This document shows positions 16,844 through 25,478 of a stretch of 42,662 nucleotides of DNA, in pieces (the stretch's first letter is position 1; the number at the start of each line of letters is the position of its first letter). The notes below the pieces were generated by a model that was not told the DNA's origin, did not search any database, and worked only from the letters and a program-made list of their open reading frames with translations. The position numbers and the translations under genes are program-made. The stretch covers positions 1 to 42,662 of the forward strand of contig JAZOAH010000025.1 in NCBI GenBank assembly GCA_045595395.1, given 5' to 3'. This stretch comes from CAKSHC01 sp045595395 (GTDB taxonomy: Bacteria; Bacillota; Clostridia; Oscillospirales; UMGS1783).

Positions 16844-17872
16844 TTATATATCCAATGTCATTTGATTTGACGGCGTGTTGCATTTAACGCCGATATGGGC
16901 ACAGCCGGCGGGGGTGATGCAGCGGCCGCGCGGCGTGCGGCTCAAAAAGCCGATCTGCAACAGATAGGGCTCATACACATCCTCGATGGTCACGGCATCC
17001 TCGCCGGTGGTGGCAGCCAGCGTTTCCAGCCCGACCGGGCCGCCACGGAAATTAACGGCGATGGAGCGCAAAATATTGCGGTCGGTATTATCCAATCCCA
17101 AGGCATCGATCTCCAGTTTGCCAAGGCCGAGATCGGCTACCTGGCGGGTGATGATGCCGTCGGAATAAAGCTGGGCAAAGTCACGAATGCGGCGCAGCAG
17201 ACGGTTGGCGATACGAGGCGTACCACGGCTGCGGCGGGCGATCTCCATGGCGCCCGATTCCTCGATGGGCATATCCAAAATGCCGGCGCTGCGCTTGACG
17301 ATGGCAGCTAGTTCCTCATGGGAATACATTTCCAGGCGGAAGAGCATGCCGAAACGGTCACGCAGCGGCCCGGTCAACTGACCGGCACGGGTAGTCGCAC
17401 CGATAAGCGTAAATTTCTTCAGATCCAAGCGAATGGAACGAGCCGAAGGGCCTTTGCCAATGATGATATCCAGCGCATAATCCTCCAGTGCCGGATAGAG
17501 CACCTCTTCCACGGCCGAAGACAGACGGTGGATCTCATCAATAAAGAGGATATCCCCGTCGTTGAGATTGGTCAGCAACGCCGCCAGATCGCCCGGCTTT
17601 TCAATAGCAGGGCCGGAGGTGATGCGAATATTGACATTCATCTCATTGGCAATGACCGAGGCCAGGGTGGTCTTACCCAAGCCCGGCGGGCCGTAGAGCA
17701 AAACATGGTCGAGCGGCTCACCACGGCCACGGGCGGCCTCGATAAAGACCGACAGATTCTCTTTTACCTTTTCCTGGCCGATGTAATCGACCATAAATTT
17801 GGGACGCAGCGAAAACTCGGGCTCGTCACCGCCGGTAAAGCCGGTGGATACGATTCTCTCATCGGGTTCCAT
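16844..17872 (-). CDS. ruvB: Holliday junction branch migration ATPase
   Basis: Motor of the RuvAB branch-migration complex. 342 residues with Walker A YGPPGLGKTTLA, Walker B ILFIDEIHRL, sensor 1 IGATTRAG and the arginine-finger region GPLRDRFG, then a winged-helix C-terminus (GFLSRTPRGR). AAGGAGG precedes the ATG. It lies 12 bases after ruvA and directly before the methyltransferase. Confidence 0.98.
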   Translation of the reverse strand: MEPDERIVSTGFTGGDEPEFSLRPKFMVDYIGQEKVKENLSVFIEAARGRGEPLDHVLLYGPPGLGKTTLASVIANEMNVNIRITSGPAIEKPGDLAALLTNLNDGDILFIDEIHRLSSAVEEVLYPALEDYALDIIIGKGPSARSIRLDLKKFTLIGATTRAGQLTGPLRDRFGMLFRLEMYSHEELAAIVKRSAGILDMPIEESGAMEIARRSRGTPRIANRLLRRIRDFAQLYSDGIITRQVADLGLGKLEIDALGLDNTDRNILRSIAVNFRGGPVGLETLAATTGEDAVTIEDVYEPYLLQIGFLSRTPRGRCITPAGCAHIGVKCNTPSNQMTLDI

Positions 17873-17884
17873 GGGCGTTCCTCC

Positions 17885-18487
17885 TTATTTCATCAGCAGC
17901 CGCAAGGCGGCACGCACGATCTCCTCAACGGGAGCACTGTTATCGGTCTGAGCCACGGCCGACTTGGCCTGTCCTCGGCTATATCCCAGCACCAGCAGAG
18001 CCTTGACCGCTTCCTCGGCGTTATCGCTCGCCGGCTCGGCGGCCACGACGGTGTCGATCATCTCGCCCGGAACGAGGGCGGCATCGACCTTATCCTTCAG
18101 TTCCAGCGCAATGCGGCTGGCCATCTTAGCTCCCACGCCGGGGGCTCGGGTGATGGCACGGGTGTCGCCGCTCATGACGGCCATGGCAAACTGCTCGGGG
18201 GTGAGGGTCGACAAAATGGCCAACGCCACCTTCGGGCCGACACCGCTGACGCCAAGCAGCGTCTTGAAGGTTTCCAGTTCCTGACGGTCATAAAAGCCGA
18301 ACAGCTCGGCGCCGTCCTGGCGGAAGGCCATATAGGTATAGACGGTGACCGTTTCACCGACGCCACTGCGCTCCAGGCGTGCCGAGGTCATAGCCGAAAC
18401 GGCCAACTGATAGCCGACGCCGCCGACATCGACCACTGCGAGATTGTTTTCATTTAAGGCTAAGGTGCCGCGAAGATAATAAAACAT
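17885..18487 (-). CDS. ruvA: Holliday junction DNA-binding subunit RuvA
   Basis: Binds four-way DNA junctions and recruits RuvB. 200 residues: an N-terminal OB-fold (MFYYLRGTLAL, VGYQLAVS), two helix-hairpin-helix motifs (GVSGVGPKVALAIL and APGVGAKMASRIALELK), an acidic linker, and a C-terminal three-helix domain (ALLVLGYSRGQAKSAV). GGAG lies before the ATG. Eleven bases separate it from ruvC. Confidence 0.98.
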   Translation of the reverse strand: MFYYLRGTLALNENNLAVVDVGGVGYQLAVSAMTSARLERSGVGETVTVYTYMAFRQDGAELFGFYDRQELETFKTLLGVSGVGPKVALAILSTLTPEQFAMAVMSGDTRAITRAPGVGAKMASRIALELKDKVDAALVPGEMIDTVVAAEPASDNAEEAVKALLVLGYSRGQAKSAVAQTDNSAPVEEIVRAALRLLMK

Positions 18488-18498
18488 AGTGCTATCTC

Positions 18499-18996
18499 CT
18501 AGATCCGATCTTCCGAGTAGAGCGTACTGCCGCTGGAATGGGCGTGGCAGATGGCCAGCGCCAGAGCATCGGCCGCATCGTCGGGACGGGGTATCTTATC
18601 TAAATTCAAAAACATACGGGTCATCTCCATCACCTGCCGCTTTTCGGCACGGCCGTAGCCGGTGATGGCCTGCTTGACCTGCAGGGGGGTATATTCATAA
18701 ATGGGGATATTCTGCTTCTTGGCGCCCAGCACCAACACCCCTCTGGCATGGGCGACCTGGATGCCGGTGGTGATATTGGTGTTAAAGAACAGCTCTTCCA
18801 TGGACACGGCATCCGGCCTGTGCTTGGCCAGCAGCAGCGTGACCTGATCATAGATGCTCTCCAACCGCTCGGAAAAGGGGGTGTGCGCCGGGGTGGTCAT
18901 GACACCGTATTCGATGGTCTTAAATCGGTTGCCGGTATAATCAATGACGCCGTAGCCGATGGTGGCAAAGCCGGGGTCGATACCAAAGATCACCAT
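18499..18996 (-). CDS. ruvC: Holliday junction resolvase RuvC
   Basis: Cuts four-way junctions symmetrically after RuvAB. Starting MVIFGIDPGF, the 165-residue protein has the catalytic acids of the family: D7 (GIDPG), E in SMEELFF and the C-terminal DDAADALALAICH. The ATG at 18996 is chosen because of the family N-terminus. A TTG six bases earlier, at ideal distance from GGAG, is also possible, as is the upstream ATG at 19026. A sigma-A-like promoter lies at 19030-19058, so ruvC heads the long run of genes. Confidence 0.95.
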   Translation of the reverse strand: MVIFGIDPGFATIGYGVIDYTGNRFKTIEYGVMTTPAHTPFSERLESIYDQVTLLLAKHRPDAVSMEELFFNTNITTGIQVAHARGVLVLGAKKQNIPIYEYTPLQVKQAITGYGRAEKRQVMEMTRMFLNLDKIPRPDDAADALALAICHAHSSGSTLYSEDRI

Positions 18997-19029
18997 ACCC
19001 AAACACTTCTCCTTATAAAATATCAATTT

Positions 19030-19058
19030 ATTATAGCACTATTCGATGGCTTTTGCAA
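19030..19058 (-). promoter_or_regulatory. promoter of ruvC and the genes after it
   Basis: On minus TTGCAA (19058-19053), 17 bases, TATAAT (19035-19030). The -10 is perfect, the -35 matches four of six bases. Transcription would start near 19023, just upstream of AAGGAG. Confidence 0.6.
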
Positions 19059-19090
19059 TGAAAATACCTTGAACAATTCCATCTTTTTGG

Positions 19091-19119
19091 TAAAAAAACA
19101 CACTGCCGACGCAGTGTGT
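19091..19119 (-). terminator. minus-strand terminator just upstream of the zip start
   Basis: Perfect 9-bp stem ACACACTGC/GCAGTGTGT (19098-19106 with 19111-19119) around a 4-base loop, followed on minus by seven T. The only minus-strand gene that could feed it is sigF, across the whole antisense strand of zip. The palindrome could also serve as a regulator site for zip. Confidence 0.6.
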
Positions 19120-19144
19120 ATGATATACAGAGGTGGTATCGAAT

Positions 19145-19921
19145 ATGATTGAGGTTTTACGGGGGTTATCCCCCTTTTGGCAGGCCATGCTTGCCTCCCT
19201 TTTTACATGGTCGGTCACGGCCCTGGGTGCGGCCTTGGTCCTCTTTTTCGGGCGCATCTCCCAAAGGACGACCGATCTGCTTTTGGCCTCGGGCGCAGGG
19301 GTCATGCTGGCCGCCTGCTTTTGGTCGCTGCTCTCTCCGTCCATGGAGCTAAGCCGGACGCTGGGGAAAAATCCGCTCCTTTCGGCCGGACTGGGGTTGT
19401 TGTTGGGCGGCCTTTTGGTATTGGCGGCCGACCGCTTGCTGGATCGGATGTCGCTGGGTCAGCATCGGCGCAGTCTGCTGCTGGTCTTCTCGGTCACCCT
19501 ACACAACCTGCCCGAAGGCATTGCGGTTGGCGTAGGGTTTGGGGCAGCCGCCGCCGGGATCACCGGCGCAAGCTTAGGCAGCGCCATTGCCCTGGCCGTC
19601 GGCATCGGCCTGCAAAACTTTCCCGAAGGGGCGGCGGTATCTCTGCCGCTGCGGCGGGACGGACTCAGCCGTAGCCGAGCCTTTTTCTGGGGACAGCTCT
19701 CGGGGCTGGTTGAGCCGATCGGCGCCTTGCTGGGCGTGGCGGCGGCACAGCTTTGGCGGGCCGCCCTTCCCTTTTTGCTCTCCTTTGCGGCCGGAGCCAT
19801 GCTGGCGGTGGTGGCCGGCGAACTGATCCCCGAAGCGGCACGTTCCTCTCGACGAGGCTGTATCATCGGCGTACTGCTCGGCTTTTTGCTGATGATGGTA
19901 TTGGATGTGGCATTAGGTTAG
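19145..19921 (+). CDS. ZIP-family divalent metal transporter
   Basis: A 258-residue integral membrane protein with eight or so hydrophobic helices. It has both metal-path motifs of the ZIP family: HNLPEGIAVG near residue 120 and QNFPEGAAVS near 157, as in GufA/ZupT-type members, so it probably imports or releases zinc or a similar metal. AGAGGTGG lies eight bases before the ATG; a GTG four codons earlier is inside that site and is rejected. Its last nine bases overlap the end of the opposing sigF gene, and no plus-strand terminator follows. Confidence 0.92.
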   Translation: MIEVLRGLSPFWQAMLASLFTWSVTALGAALVLFFGRISQRTTDLLLASGAGVMLAACFWSLLSPSMELSRTLGKNPLLSAGLGLLLGGLLVLAADRLLDRMSLGQHRRSLLLVFSVTLHNLPEGIAVGVGFGAAAAGITGASLGSAIALAVGIGLQNFPEGAAVSLPLRRDGLSRSRAFFWGQLSGLVEPIGALLGVAAAQLWRAALPFLLSFAAGAMLAVVAGELIPEAARSSRRGCIIGVLLGFLLMMVLDVALG

Positions 19922-20605
19922 CTTATCACGCAGCGCCGCCAAAATTTTCTTTTCACGGCGGGAGACCTGCACCTGGGTCATGCCCAGGCGCTGGGCGGCC
20001 TGCGCCTGGGTCAGCCCGCCGAAATAGCGCAGACGGATCAGGGTCGCATCCTTTTGAGGCAGGGTCGAGAGGGCTTGGCGCAGACTTAATGTTTCGGCAT
20101 CCAGCCGTCCGTCCTCCCGCCCTACGACGGCACCGCCCAGTTCCTCGTCACGCTCCTCTTCCAGCGACAGCGGCGCACGGGCGGCATCCAGTGCCTCGGT
20201 GATCTCGTCAACACTCAGCCCCAACCGCTCGGCCAGTTCCCTGACGGTGGGGCTTTGTCCCGTCCGGGCGGTCAGCGCAGCCGTTTCTCGGGCGATGCGC
20301 ATAGCCCGCTCTTTGATCTCACGGGAGATCTTGATCGGGCCGGTATCACGCAGATACCGTTTCATCTCCCCGGCAATGACCGGCACGGCATAGGTGGAAA
20401 AGGCAAAGCCTCGGTCGGGGTCAAAATTTTTGATGGCCTTGGTCAGTCCCACACAGCCGGCACCGACCAACTCCTCATACTCGACCCCTGTCGAGGCCGC
20501 CAATCGGCCGGCTAGCGCATGGACCAGATTGAGGTTGAGCCGAGCCAACTCCTCGGCATTTCCGTCAGCAAAGAGCCGTTCGTTTTCCTCGGCGTAGCAG
20601 ATCAT
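19913..20605 (-). CDS. sigF: sporulation sigma factor F
   Basis: The first forespore-specific sigma factor. 230 residues with region 2 (LVHALAGRLAASTGVEYEEL, then FDPDRGFAFSTYAVPVIAGEMKRYLRD), region 3 (REIKERAMRIARE, PTVRELAERLG) and a region 4 helix-turn-helix (GLTQAQAAQRLGMTQVQVSR). Start overlaps the spoIIAB stop as ATGA. Held inactive by SpoIIAB and released by dephosphorylated SpoIIAA. Its stop lies inside the 3' end of the convergent zip gene. Confidence 0.97.
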   Translation of the reverse strand: MICYAEENERLFADGNAEELARLNLNLVHALAGRLAASTGVEYEELVGAGCVGLTKAIKNFDPDRGFAFSTYAVPVIAGEMKRYLRDTGPIKISREIKERAMRIARETAALTARTGQSPTVRELAERLGLSVDEITEALDAARAPLSLEEERDEELGGAVVGREDGRLDAETLSLRQALSTLPQKDATLIRLRYFGGLTQAQAAQRLGMTQVQVSRREKKILAALRDKLT

Positions 20606-21036
20606 GCCCGCCTGCTGATCTTTTTATAGATCTCCAGCCGTGTGCCCCGTCCCGGCTTGGACACGACCCGCAGCTTGTCCGAAAAACTCTCCATAATGGT
20701 AAAGCCCATGCCGGCACGCTCACCGGTGGTACAGGTGGTATACAGCGGCTCACGGGCGGTGGCCGTATCGTCAATGCCGCAGCCGCAGTCCTTGACGGTG
20801 ATCCAAACGACCCCGTCATCGCTGTAGCGAGCGGTTATGTAGATCAGGCCGATGGCGTCCTTGTAGGCGTGGACGGTGCAGTTGGTGACGGCCTCGGAGA
20901 TGACCGTTTTCAGTTCGGCCAGCTCGTCCACCGTCGGGTCAAGCTGGGCGACAAAGCCGGCCACGGCCAGACGGGCAAAGCCCTCGTTGGCCGAGCGACT
21001 GGGAAAGGTGAGCTGGATGCGGTTGGCGATCTTCAT
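20602..21036 (-). CDS. spoIIAB: anti-sigma-F factor / serine kinase SpoIIAB
   Basis: Binds and inhibits sigma-F and phosphorylates SpoIIAA. 144 residues of GHKL ATPase fold: N-box ISEAVTNCTVHAY, G1 box VKDCGCGI, and G2 ERAGMGFTIMESF, then KPGRGTRLEI. GGAGG lies about ten bases before the ATG, overlapping the spoIIAA stop as ATGA. Translational coupling to both neighbours is likely, as in other spore formers. Confidence 0.97.
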   Translation of the reverse strand: MKIANRIQLTFPSRSANEGFARLAVAGFVAQLDPTVDELAELKTVISEAVTNCTVHAYKDAIGLIYITARYSDDGVVWITVKDCGCGIDDTATAREPLYTTCTTGERAGMGFTIMESFSDKLRVVSKPGRGTRLEIYKKISRRA

Positions 21037-21347
21037 GATGCACGCACCTCCTTGATGAGATTGAATATGCCGCCTAGGGTGAGCACCTTTTTGACCTGAG
21101 GCGACAGGCCGTGGAGCATGAGCTGACCGCCCCAGCTGCGCACGATCTTGTAGCGGCCGAGCACGGCGGCAATGCCGGAGGAATCACAAAAGGGCACGCC
21201 GCTCATGTCGAGGATGACCACCTGGGGACGCAGGTTTTTGATGATGGGGTCGGTACGGGAGCTGACATTGATCAGATTGTGGTGATCCATCTCCCCCACC
21301 ATGGTGATGACCAGTACATTTCCTTCCTGTCGGGTCGTGATCTGCAT
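21033..21347 (-). CDS. spoIIAA: anti-sigma-F factor antagonist SpoIIAA
   Basis: A STAS-domain protein that, unphosphorylated, frees sigma-F from SpoIIAB. 104 residues starting MQITTRQEGN, with the phosphorylated serine in CDSSGIAAVLGR. AAAGG lies about ten bases before the ATG at 21347. The frame continues upstream into a terminator hairpin, so the longer start is rejected. The ATG is only 27 bases beyond that hairpin, and I saw no sigma-H promoter between. Confidence 0.95.
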   Translation of the reverse strand: MQITTRQEGNVLVITMVGEMDHHNLINVSSRTDPIIKNLRPQVVILDMSGVPFCDSSGIAAVLGRYKIVRSWGGQLMLHGLSPQVKKVLTLGGIFNLIKEVRAS

Positions 21348-21365
21348 ATATTCACTGCCTTTCGC

Positions 21366-21399
21366 ATAAAAAAATAGGACTACCATTATGATAGTCCTA
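21366..21399 (-). terminator. intrinsic terminator after folC
   Basis: 11-bp stem with one G-T pair (21375-21385 with 21389-21399) around a 3-base loop, followed on minus by seven T. It ends the valS-folC unit, but stands only 27 bases upstream of the spoIIAA start. Confidence 0.85.
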
Positions 21400-21431
21400 G
21401 TTTTATGAAAATTTTGACAAAGGATGTCGGC

Positions 21432-22694
21432 TTATTTCAAAATCATGGCACGAAGATCAGCGGCCATGTGCATACACCCGCAAATAGCCACCGCACCGCC
21501 TTCTCCAGCCTGTTTTAAGGCCAAGGCATAGCCCTCTTGGTAATCCTCACAGAAGGTGGTAGGCTTGCCGGTCTTCTCACACAGTTTAGCCAACTCCCGC
21601 CCCGACAGACCACGGGGATCCTTGGGTGTGAGGGTGACAAAACGGTTGACACGGGGGGCCAACAATTCCAATTCTTTGGTGTAATCCTTATCGGCAAAAA
21701 CGCCAAACAGAGCCACCACCGGACGCTGATCGACATAGCTTTCCAGCGCAGCGCACAGGGTACGCATGCCGTCCTCGTTATGCGCCGAGTCGAGGATCAC
21801 CAGCGGCTCCCGCCTCAGAATTTCCAGGCGGGCCGGGAAGAAGGTGTTTTTCAACCCCTTGGCGATATGGGTCAAGGATATGGTGAAATCCTGTTCGGTG
21901 GCCAGATATTCGAGTGCGGCCATGGCGGTAACGGCATTATAGATCTGATGCCGACCCGCCAGCGGCACCGTCATGGTGCGGCCGCGATAGTCGATGAGTG
22001 AGCCGTCGATATCACTTTTGATGATCTGAAGATGCTCGAGCTTAGGCAGGATCAGCGGCACATTCTTATCCCGGCAGACATCGGCAATGACCTCGGCCGC
22101 CCCGTCAAACTGGAAGGGGTAGCTGATAACGGCACTGCCCTGCTTAATAATACCGCACTTTTCAAAGGCGATCTCGGGCAGAGTGTTGCCCAAATACTGC
22201 ATGTGATCATAAGATATCTTGGTCAGCACACAGCATAGAGGTGCGGGGATGACGTTGGTGGCATCAAACCGACCGCCCAGTCCCACCTCCAGCACCACCA
22301 CATCGCACGCCTTCTTGACATAGTAGCACAGGGCGGCGGCGGTGATCAGTTCAAACTCGGTGACATCGTCCTCCATGGCGTCGACCACAGGGCGGATCTC
22401 GTCGATCAGCTCCTGCAATTCTTCGTCCGAGATGCTGACACCATCGACTGAAATGCGCTCGTTAAATTCCAGCACATAGGGCGAGATGTAGCGGCCGGTG
22501 CGATACCCGGCGGCGGTGAGGACGTTGGCAATGAAGGTGGTGGTCGAGCCCTTGCCGTTGGTGCCGGCCACATGGACAAATTTCAGTTTTTTGTGGGGAT
22601 CTCCCAACCGTTCCAGCAGCAGAGAGATGCGCTCCAGTCCCAGGCGCGAGCCCAGATGGGTGCGCGAGTGGATATACCGTTGTGCGTCGGTCAT
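21432..22694 (-). CDS. folC: folylpolyglutamate synthase / dihydrofolate synthase
   Basis: Adds glutamate to dihydropteroate and to folates. 420 residues with the Mur-ligase-like P-loop GTNGKGST at 44-51, SPYVLEFNERI, VLEVGLGGRFDATNV, and the C-terminal-domain motif ILDSAHNEDGM. Near-normal family length. The start at 22694 is seven bases after GGAG. It lies 15 bases after valS, the usual Firmicutes order, and a strong terminator follows. Confidence 0.96.
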   Translation of the reverse strand: MTDAQRYIHSRTHLGSRLGLERISLLLERLGDPHKKLKFVHVAGTNGKGSTTTFIANVLTAAGYRTGRYISPYVLEFNERISVDGVSISDEELQELIDEIRPVVDAMEDDVTEFELITAAALCYYVKKACDVVVLEVGLGGRFDATNVIPAPLCCVLTKISYDHMQYLGNTLPEIAFEKCGIIKQGSAVISYPFQFDGAAEVIADVCRDKNVPLILPKLEHLQIIKSDIDGSLIDYRGRTMTVPLAGRHQIYNAVTAMAALEYLATEQDFTISLTHIAKGLKNTFFPARLEILRREPLVILDSAHNEDGMRTLCAALESYVDQRPVVALFGVFADKDYTKELELLAPRVNRFVTLTPKDPRGLSGRELAKLCEKTGKPTTFCEDYQEGYALALKQAGEGGAVAICGCMHMAADLRAMILK

Positions 22695-22709
22695 TCTGCC
22701 GCTCCTTTC

Positions 22710-25328
22710 TTACTTCAACTTGGCAATAGACTCCTCGAGGTTGGTCAACGCTTCTTGGAATCGAGCCAGTTTTTCTTTTTCCTTTTCGACCAATTCGGCC
22801 GGGGCTTTGGCCACAAAGCCGGCATTACCCAGTTTGCCCTGCGCCATGTTGATCTCTTTTTGGATCTTTTCTTTTTCCTTGTTCAGTCTGGCCAGTTCCT
22901 TGTCACGGTCGATAAGCTGATCGAGGGGGATCATGGCCTTGGCCGAGTCGGTCACGACCATCACGCCGTCACCCTCCACGTTGCCGATGACCACCTTATC
23001 GGCCGAAGCCAGACGCATAAAGGACACCTCGCTGCCGGTAAAGGCATCGGGATAGTCGGTCTGAATATAAACGGTGGCCTTCTTGGAGGGCGGCACGTTC
23101 ATTTCGGCACGGCGATTGCGGATGGCACGGATGAGTGCGATGACACGGTCGGTATCGTCCTGCTCCTTCTTAAAGGAGAGGGCGGGATCGTATTTGGGCC
23201 ACTCGGAGATCATGATCGATTCACCCACATGCGGCAGGCTCTGCCAGATCTCCTCGGTGATAAAGGGCATAAAGGGATGAAGCAGCTGCAGCGTGCCCGA
23301 CAGAACATGGGTCAGTGTCTTCTGGGCGTCGATGCGGTCGGCCGGGTCGGGATTGGACTCGAACAGACGGGGCTTGACCAGCTCGATATACCAGTCGCAC
23401 AGATAGTCCCACAGGAACTCATACAGGTTGGCCAACGCCGTACCCAGTTCGTATTTGTCAAGATTTTCGGTAACGGCCTTGACGGTATCGTTATACTTGG
23501 ACAAAATCCACTTATCATCATTGGTGGGATGCTCGGGCAGACCCGGCTGCTCAATGGTGAGATTCATGAGGGTAAAGCGGGCGGCGTTCCACAGCTTATT
23601 GGCAAAGTTGCGGGCCGACTCGATCTTCTCGACCGAGAAGCGCATATCGTTGCCGGGCGAGTTGCCGGTGATCAGGGTGAATCTCAACGCATCGGCACCG
23701 TACTGGTCAATGATCTCCAGCGGATCAATACCATTGCCCAAGCTCTTACTCATCTTGCGGCCCTGGGCATCACGGACAAGGCCGTGGATGAATACGGTAT
23801 CAAAGGGGGCCTGCTTGGTGTGCTCGACACCCGAGAAGATCATACGGGCCACCCAGAAGAAGATGATATCATAGGCGGTGACAAGGGTGCTGGTGGGATA
23901 GAAATAATCGAGATCCTCCGTCTTTTCCGGCCAGCCCAGCGTGCCAAACGGCCACAGCGCCGAGCTAAACCAGGTATCCAGCACGTCGGGATCCTGGGTC
24001 ATGTGGTCGCAACCGCATTTGGGGCAGACGGTGACATCCTCTTCGGACACGATCATCTCGCCGCAGGCTGCGCAGGTATAGGCCGGAACACGGTGACCCC
24101 ACCACAGCTGACGGGAGATGCACCAGTCATGGATGTTTTCCATCCAGTTGAGATAGATCTTGGAGAAGCGGTTGGGAACAAATTTAATGGTGCCGTCCTT
24201 GACAACATCCATGGCCGGACCGGCCAGCGGCGCCATCTTGACAAACCACTGTTCCGAAGCCAGCGGCTCGACCGCCGTACCGCAACGATAGCAATGGCCG
24301 ACATTGTGATTGATCGGCTCGACCTTGATCAGATAGCCGCCCTCTTCGAGATCGGCCACGATCTGCTTTCTGGCCTCTTCACGGGTCAGACCGTTGTACT
24401 TGCCGCCGTTGATGACACAGGCATGGTCATCCAATACCTTGATCTCTTCGAGGTTATGGCGCTTGCCGACCTCAAAGTCGTTGGGGTCATGGCAGGGAGT
24501 GATCTTGACCGCACCCGTGCCGAATTCTCTTTCTACATAGTCGTCGGCCACAACGGGGATCTCCCGCCCGACCAGCGGCAGGATGACCGTCTTGCCAACC
24601 AGATGCGCATAGCGCTCATCCTCGGGATGGACGGCGATGGCCGTATCGCCCAGCATGGTTTCGGGACGGGTGGTGGCCACCGTCAAAAATTCATCGGTAC
24701 CCTTGACCGGGTAGCGGATATGCCAGAAATTACCCGGGCTGTCCTTATACTCGACCTCGGCATCGGACAGGGCGGTGACGCAATGGGGGCACCAGTTGGT
24801 GATGCGGTTGCCCTTATAGATCAGGCCCTTATTATAGAGATCCACAAAGGTCTTCTTGACGGCACGAGAGAAGCCCTCGTCCATGGTGAAGCGTTCCCGT
24901 GACCAGTCGCAGGAGCTGCCCAGCTTCTTTAACTGGTTGATGATGCGATTGCCGTACTGCTCCTTCCAGGCCCAGGTGCGCTTTAAGAATTCTTCACGGC
25001 CCAGGTCGTGACGGGTCAGTCCCTCTTGCTTGCGAAGATTCTCTTCCACCTTGATCTGGGTGGCGATACCGGCATGGTCGGTACCCGGCAACCACAGAGT
25101 AGCATAGCCCTGCATGCGCTTGTAGCGAATCAAAATATCCTGCGTCGTTTCATCCAGCGCATGGCCCATGTGCAGCTGTCCGGTGACGTTGGGGGGCGGG
25201 ATGACGATGGTGAAGGGCTTTTTGTCGGGGTCGGCCTTGGCGGTAAAATAGCCACGCTCGACCCACTGACCATATCGTTTGTCCTCGATCTGCGAGGGGT
25301 CATAAGTTTTACTGAGTTCTTTAGCCAT
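22710..25328 (-). CDS. valS: valyl-tRNA synthetase
   Basis: Charges tRNA-Val. 872 residues with the HIGH-type motif PPPNVTGQLHMGHAL (HMGH 53-56), the editing domain (TTRPETMLGDTAIAVHP), the KMSKS motif in GRKMSKSLGNGIDP, an anticodon-binding region with TEEIWQSLP, and a C-terminal coiled coil (about 810-872) rich in E and K. GCGGAGGAATTATA precedes the ATG. The 150-base upstream gap is too short for a T-box leader and has none of its conserved bases. Confidence 0.98.
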   Translation of the reverse strand: MAKELSKTYDPSQIEDKRYGQWVERGYFTAKADPDKKPFTIVIPPPNVTGQLHMGHALDETTQDILIRYKRMQGYATLWLPGTDHAGIATQIKVEENLRKQEGLTRHDLGREEFLKRTWAWKEQYGNRIINQLKKLGSSCDWSRERFTMDEGFSRAVKKTFVDLYNKGLIYKGNRITNWCPHCVTALSDAEVEYKDSPGNFWHIRYPVKGTDEFLTVATTRPETMLGDTAIAVHPEDERYAHLVGKTVILPLVGREIPVVADDYVEREFGTGAVKITPCHDPNDFEVGKRHNLEEIKVLDDHACVINGGKYNGLTREEARKQIVADLEEGGYLIKVEPINHNVGHCYRCGTAVEPLASEQWFVKMAPLAGPAMDVVKDGTIKFVPNRFSKIYLNWMENIHDWCISRQLWWGHRVPAYTCAACGEMIVSEEDVTVCPKCGCDHMTQDPDVLDTWFSSALWPFGTLGWPEKTEDLDYFYPTSTLVTAYDIIFFWVARMIFSGVEHTKQAPFDTVFIHGLVRDAQGRKMSKSLGNGIDPLEIIDQYGADALRFTLITGNSPGNDMRFSVEKIESARNFANKLWNAARFTLMNLTIEQPGLPEHPTNDDKWILSKYNDTVKAVTENLDKYELGTALANLYEFLWDYLCDWYIELVKPRLFESNPDPADRIDAQKTLTHVLSGTLQLLHPFMPFITEEIWQSLPHVGESIMISEWPKYDPALSFKKEQDDTDRVIALIRAIRNRRAEMNVPPSKKATVYIQTDYPDAFTGSEVSFMRLASADKVVIGNVEGDGVMVVTDSAKAMIPLDQLIDRDKELARLNKEKEKIQKEINMAQGKLGNAGFVAKAPAELVEKEKEKLARFQEALTNLEESIAKLK

Positions 25329-25429
25329 TATAATTCCTCCGCGTTATTCTGCGTTATCTTATATATTATCTTATATTTGCAATAAAATCAAGAATAGCGG
25401 CCAATTTTTCGCAAAAAACTCGGTAATAC

Positions 25430-25458
25430 TTGCAATATTTTTCCGCATGGCATATAAT
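25430..25458 (+). promoter_or_regulatory. promoter of the HD-hydrolase gene
   Basis: TTGCAA (25430-25435), 17 bases, TATAAT (25453-25458), then AACGGAGG about ten bases downstream. It lies in the gap shared with divergent valS, whose own promoter I could not place with confidence (several overlapping AT-rich hexamers at 25360-25400). Confidence 0.75.
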
Positions 25459-25478
25459 AGAAAAAACGGAGGATGGCT

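Noticed and set aside
19091..19119. Hairpin as a zinc-regulator operator for zip
   Set aside because: The seven T on the minus side make a terminator the simpler reading, and no known regulator consensus is recognised; kept only as an alternative.
25329..25478. T-box leader upstream of valS
   Set aside because: The gap is too short and lacks the T-box core sequence.
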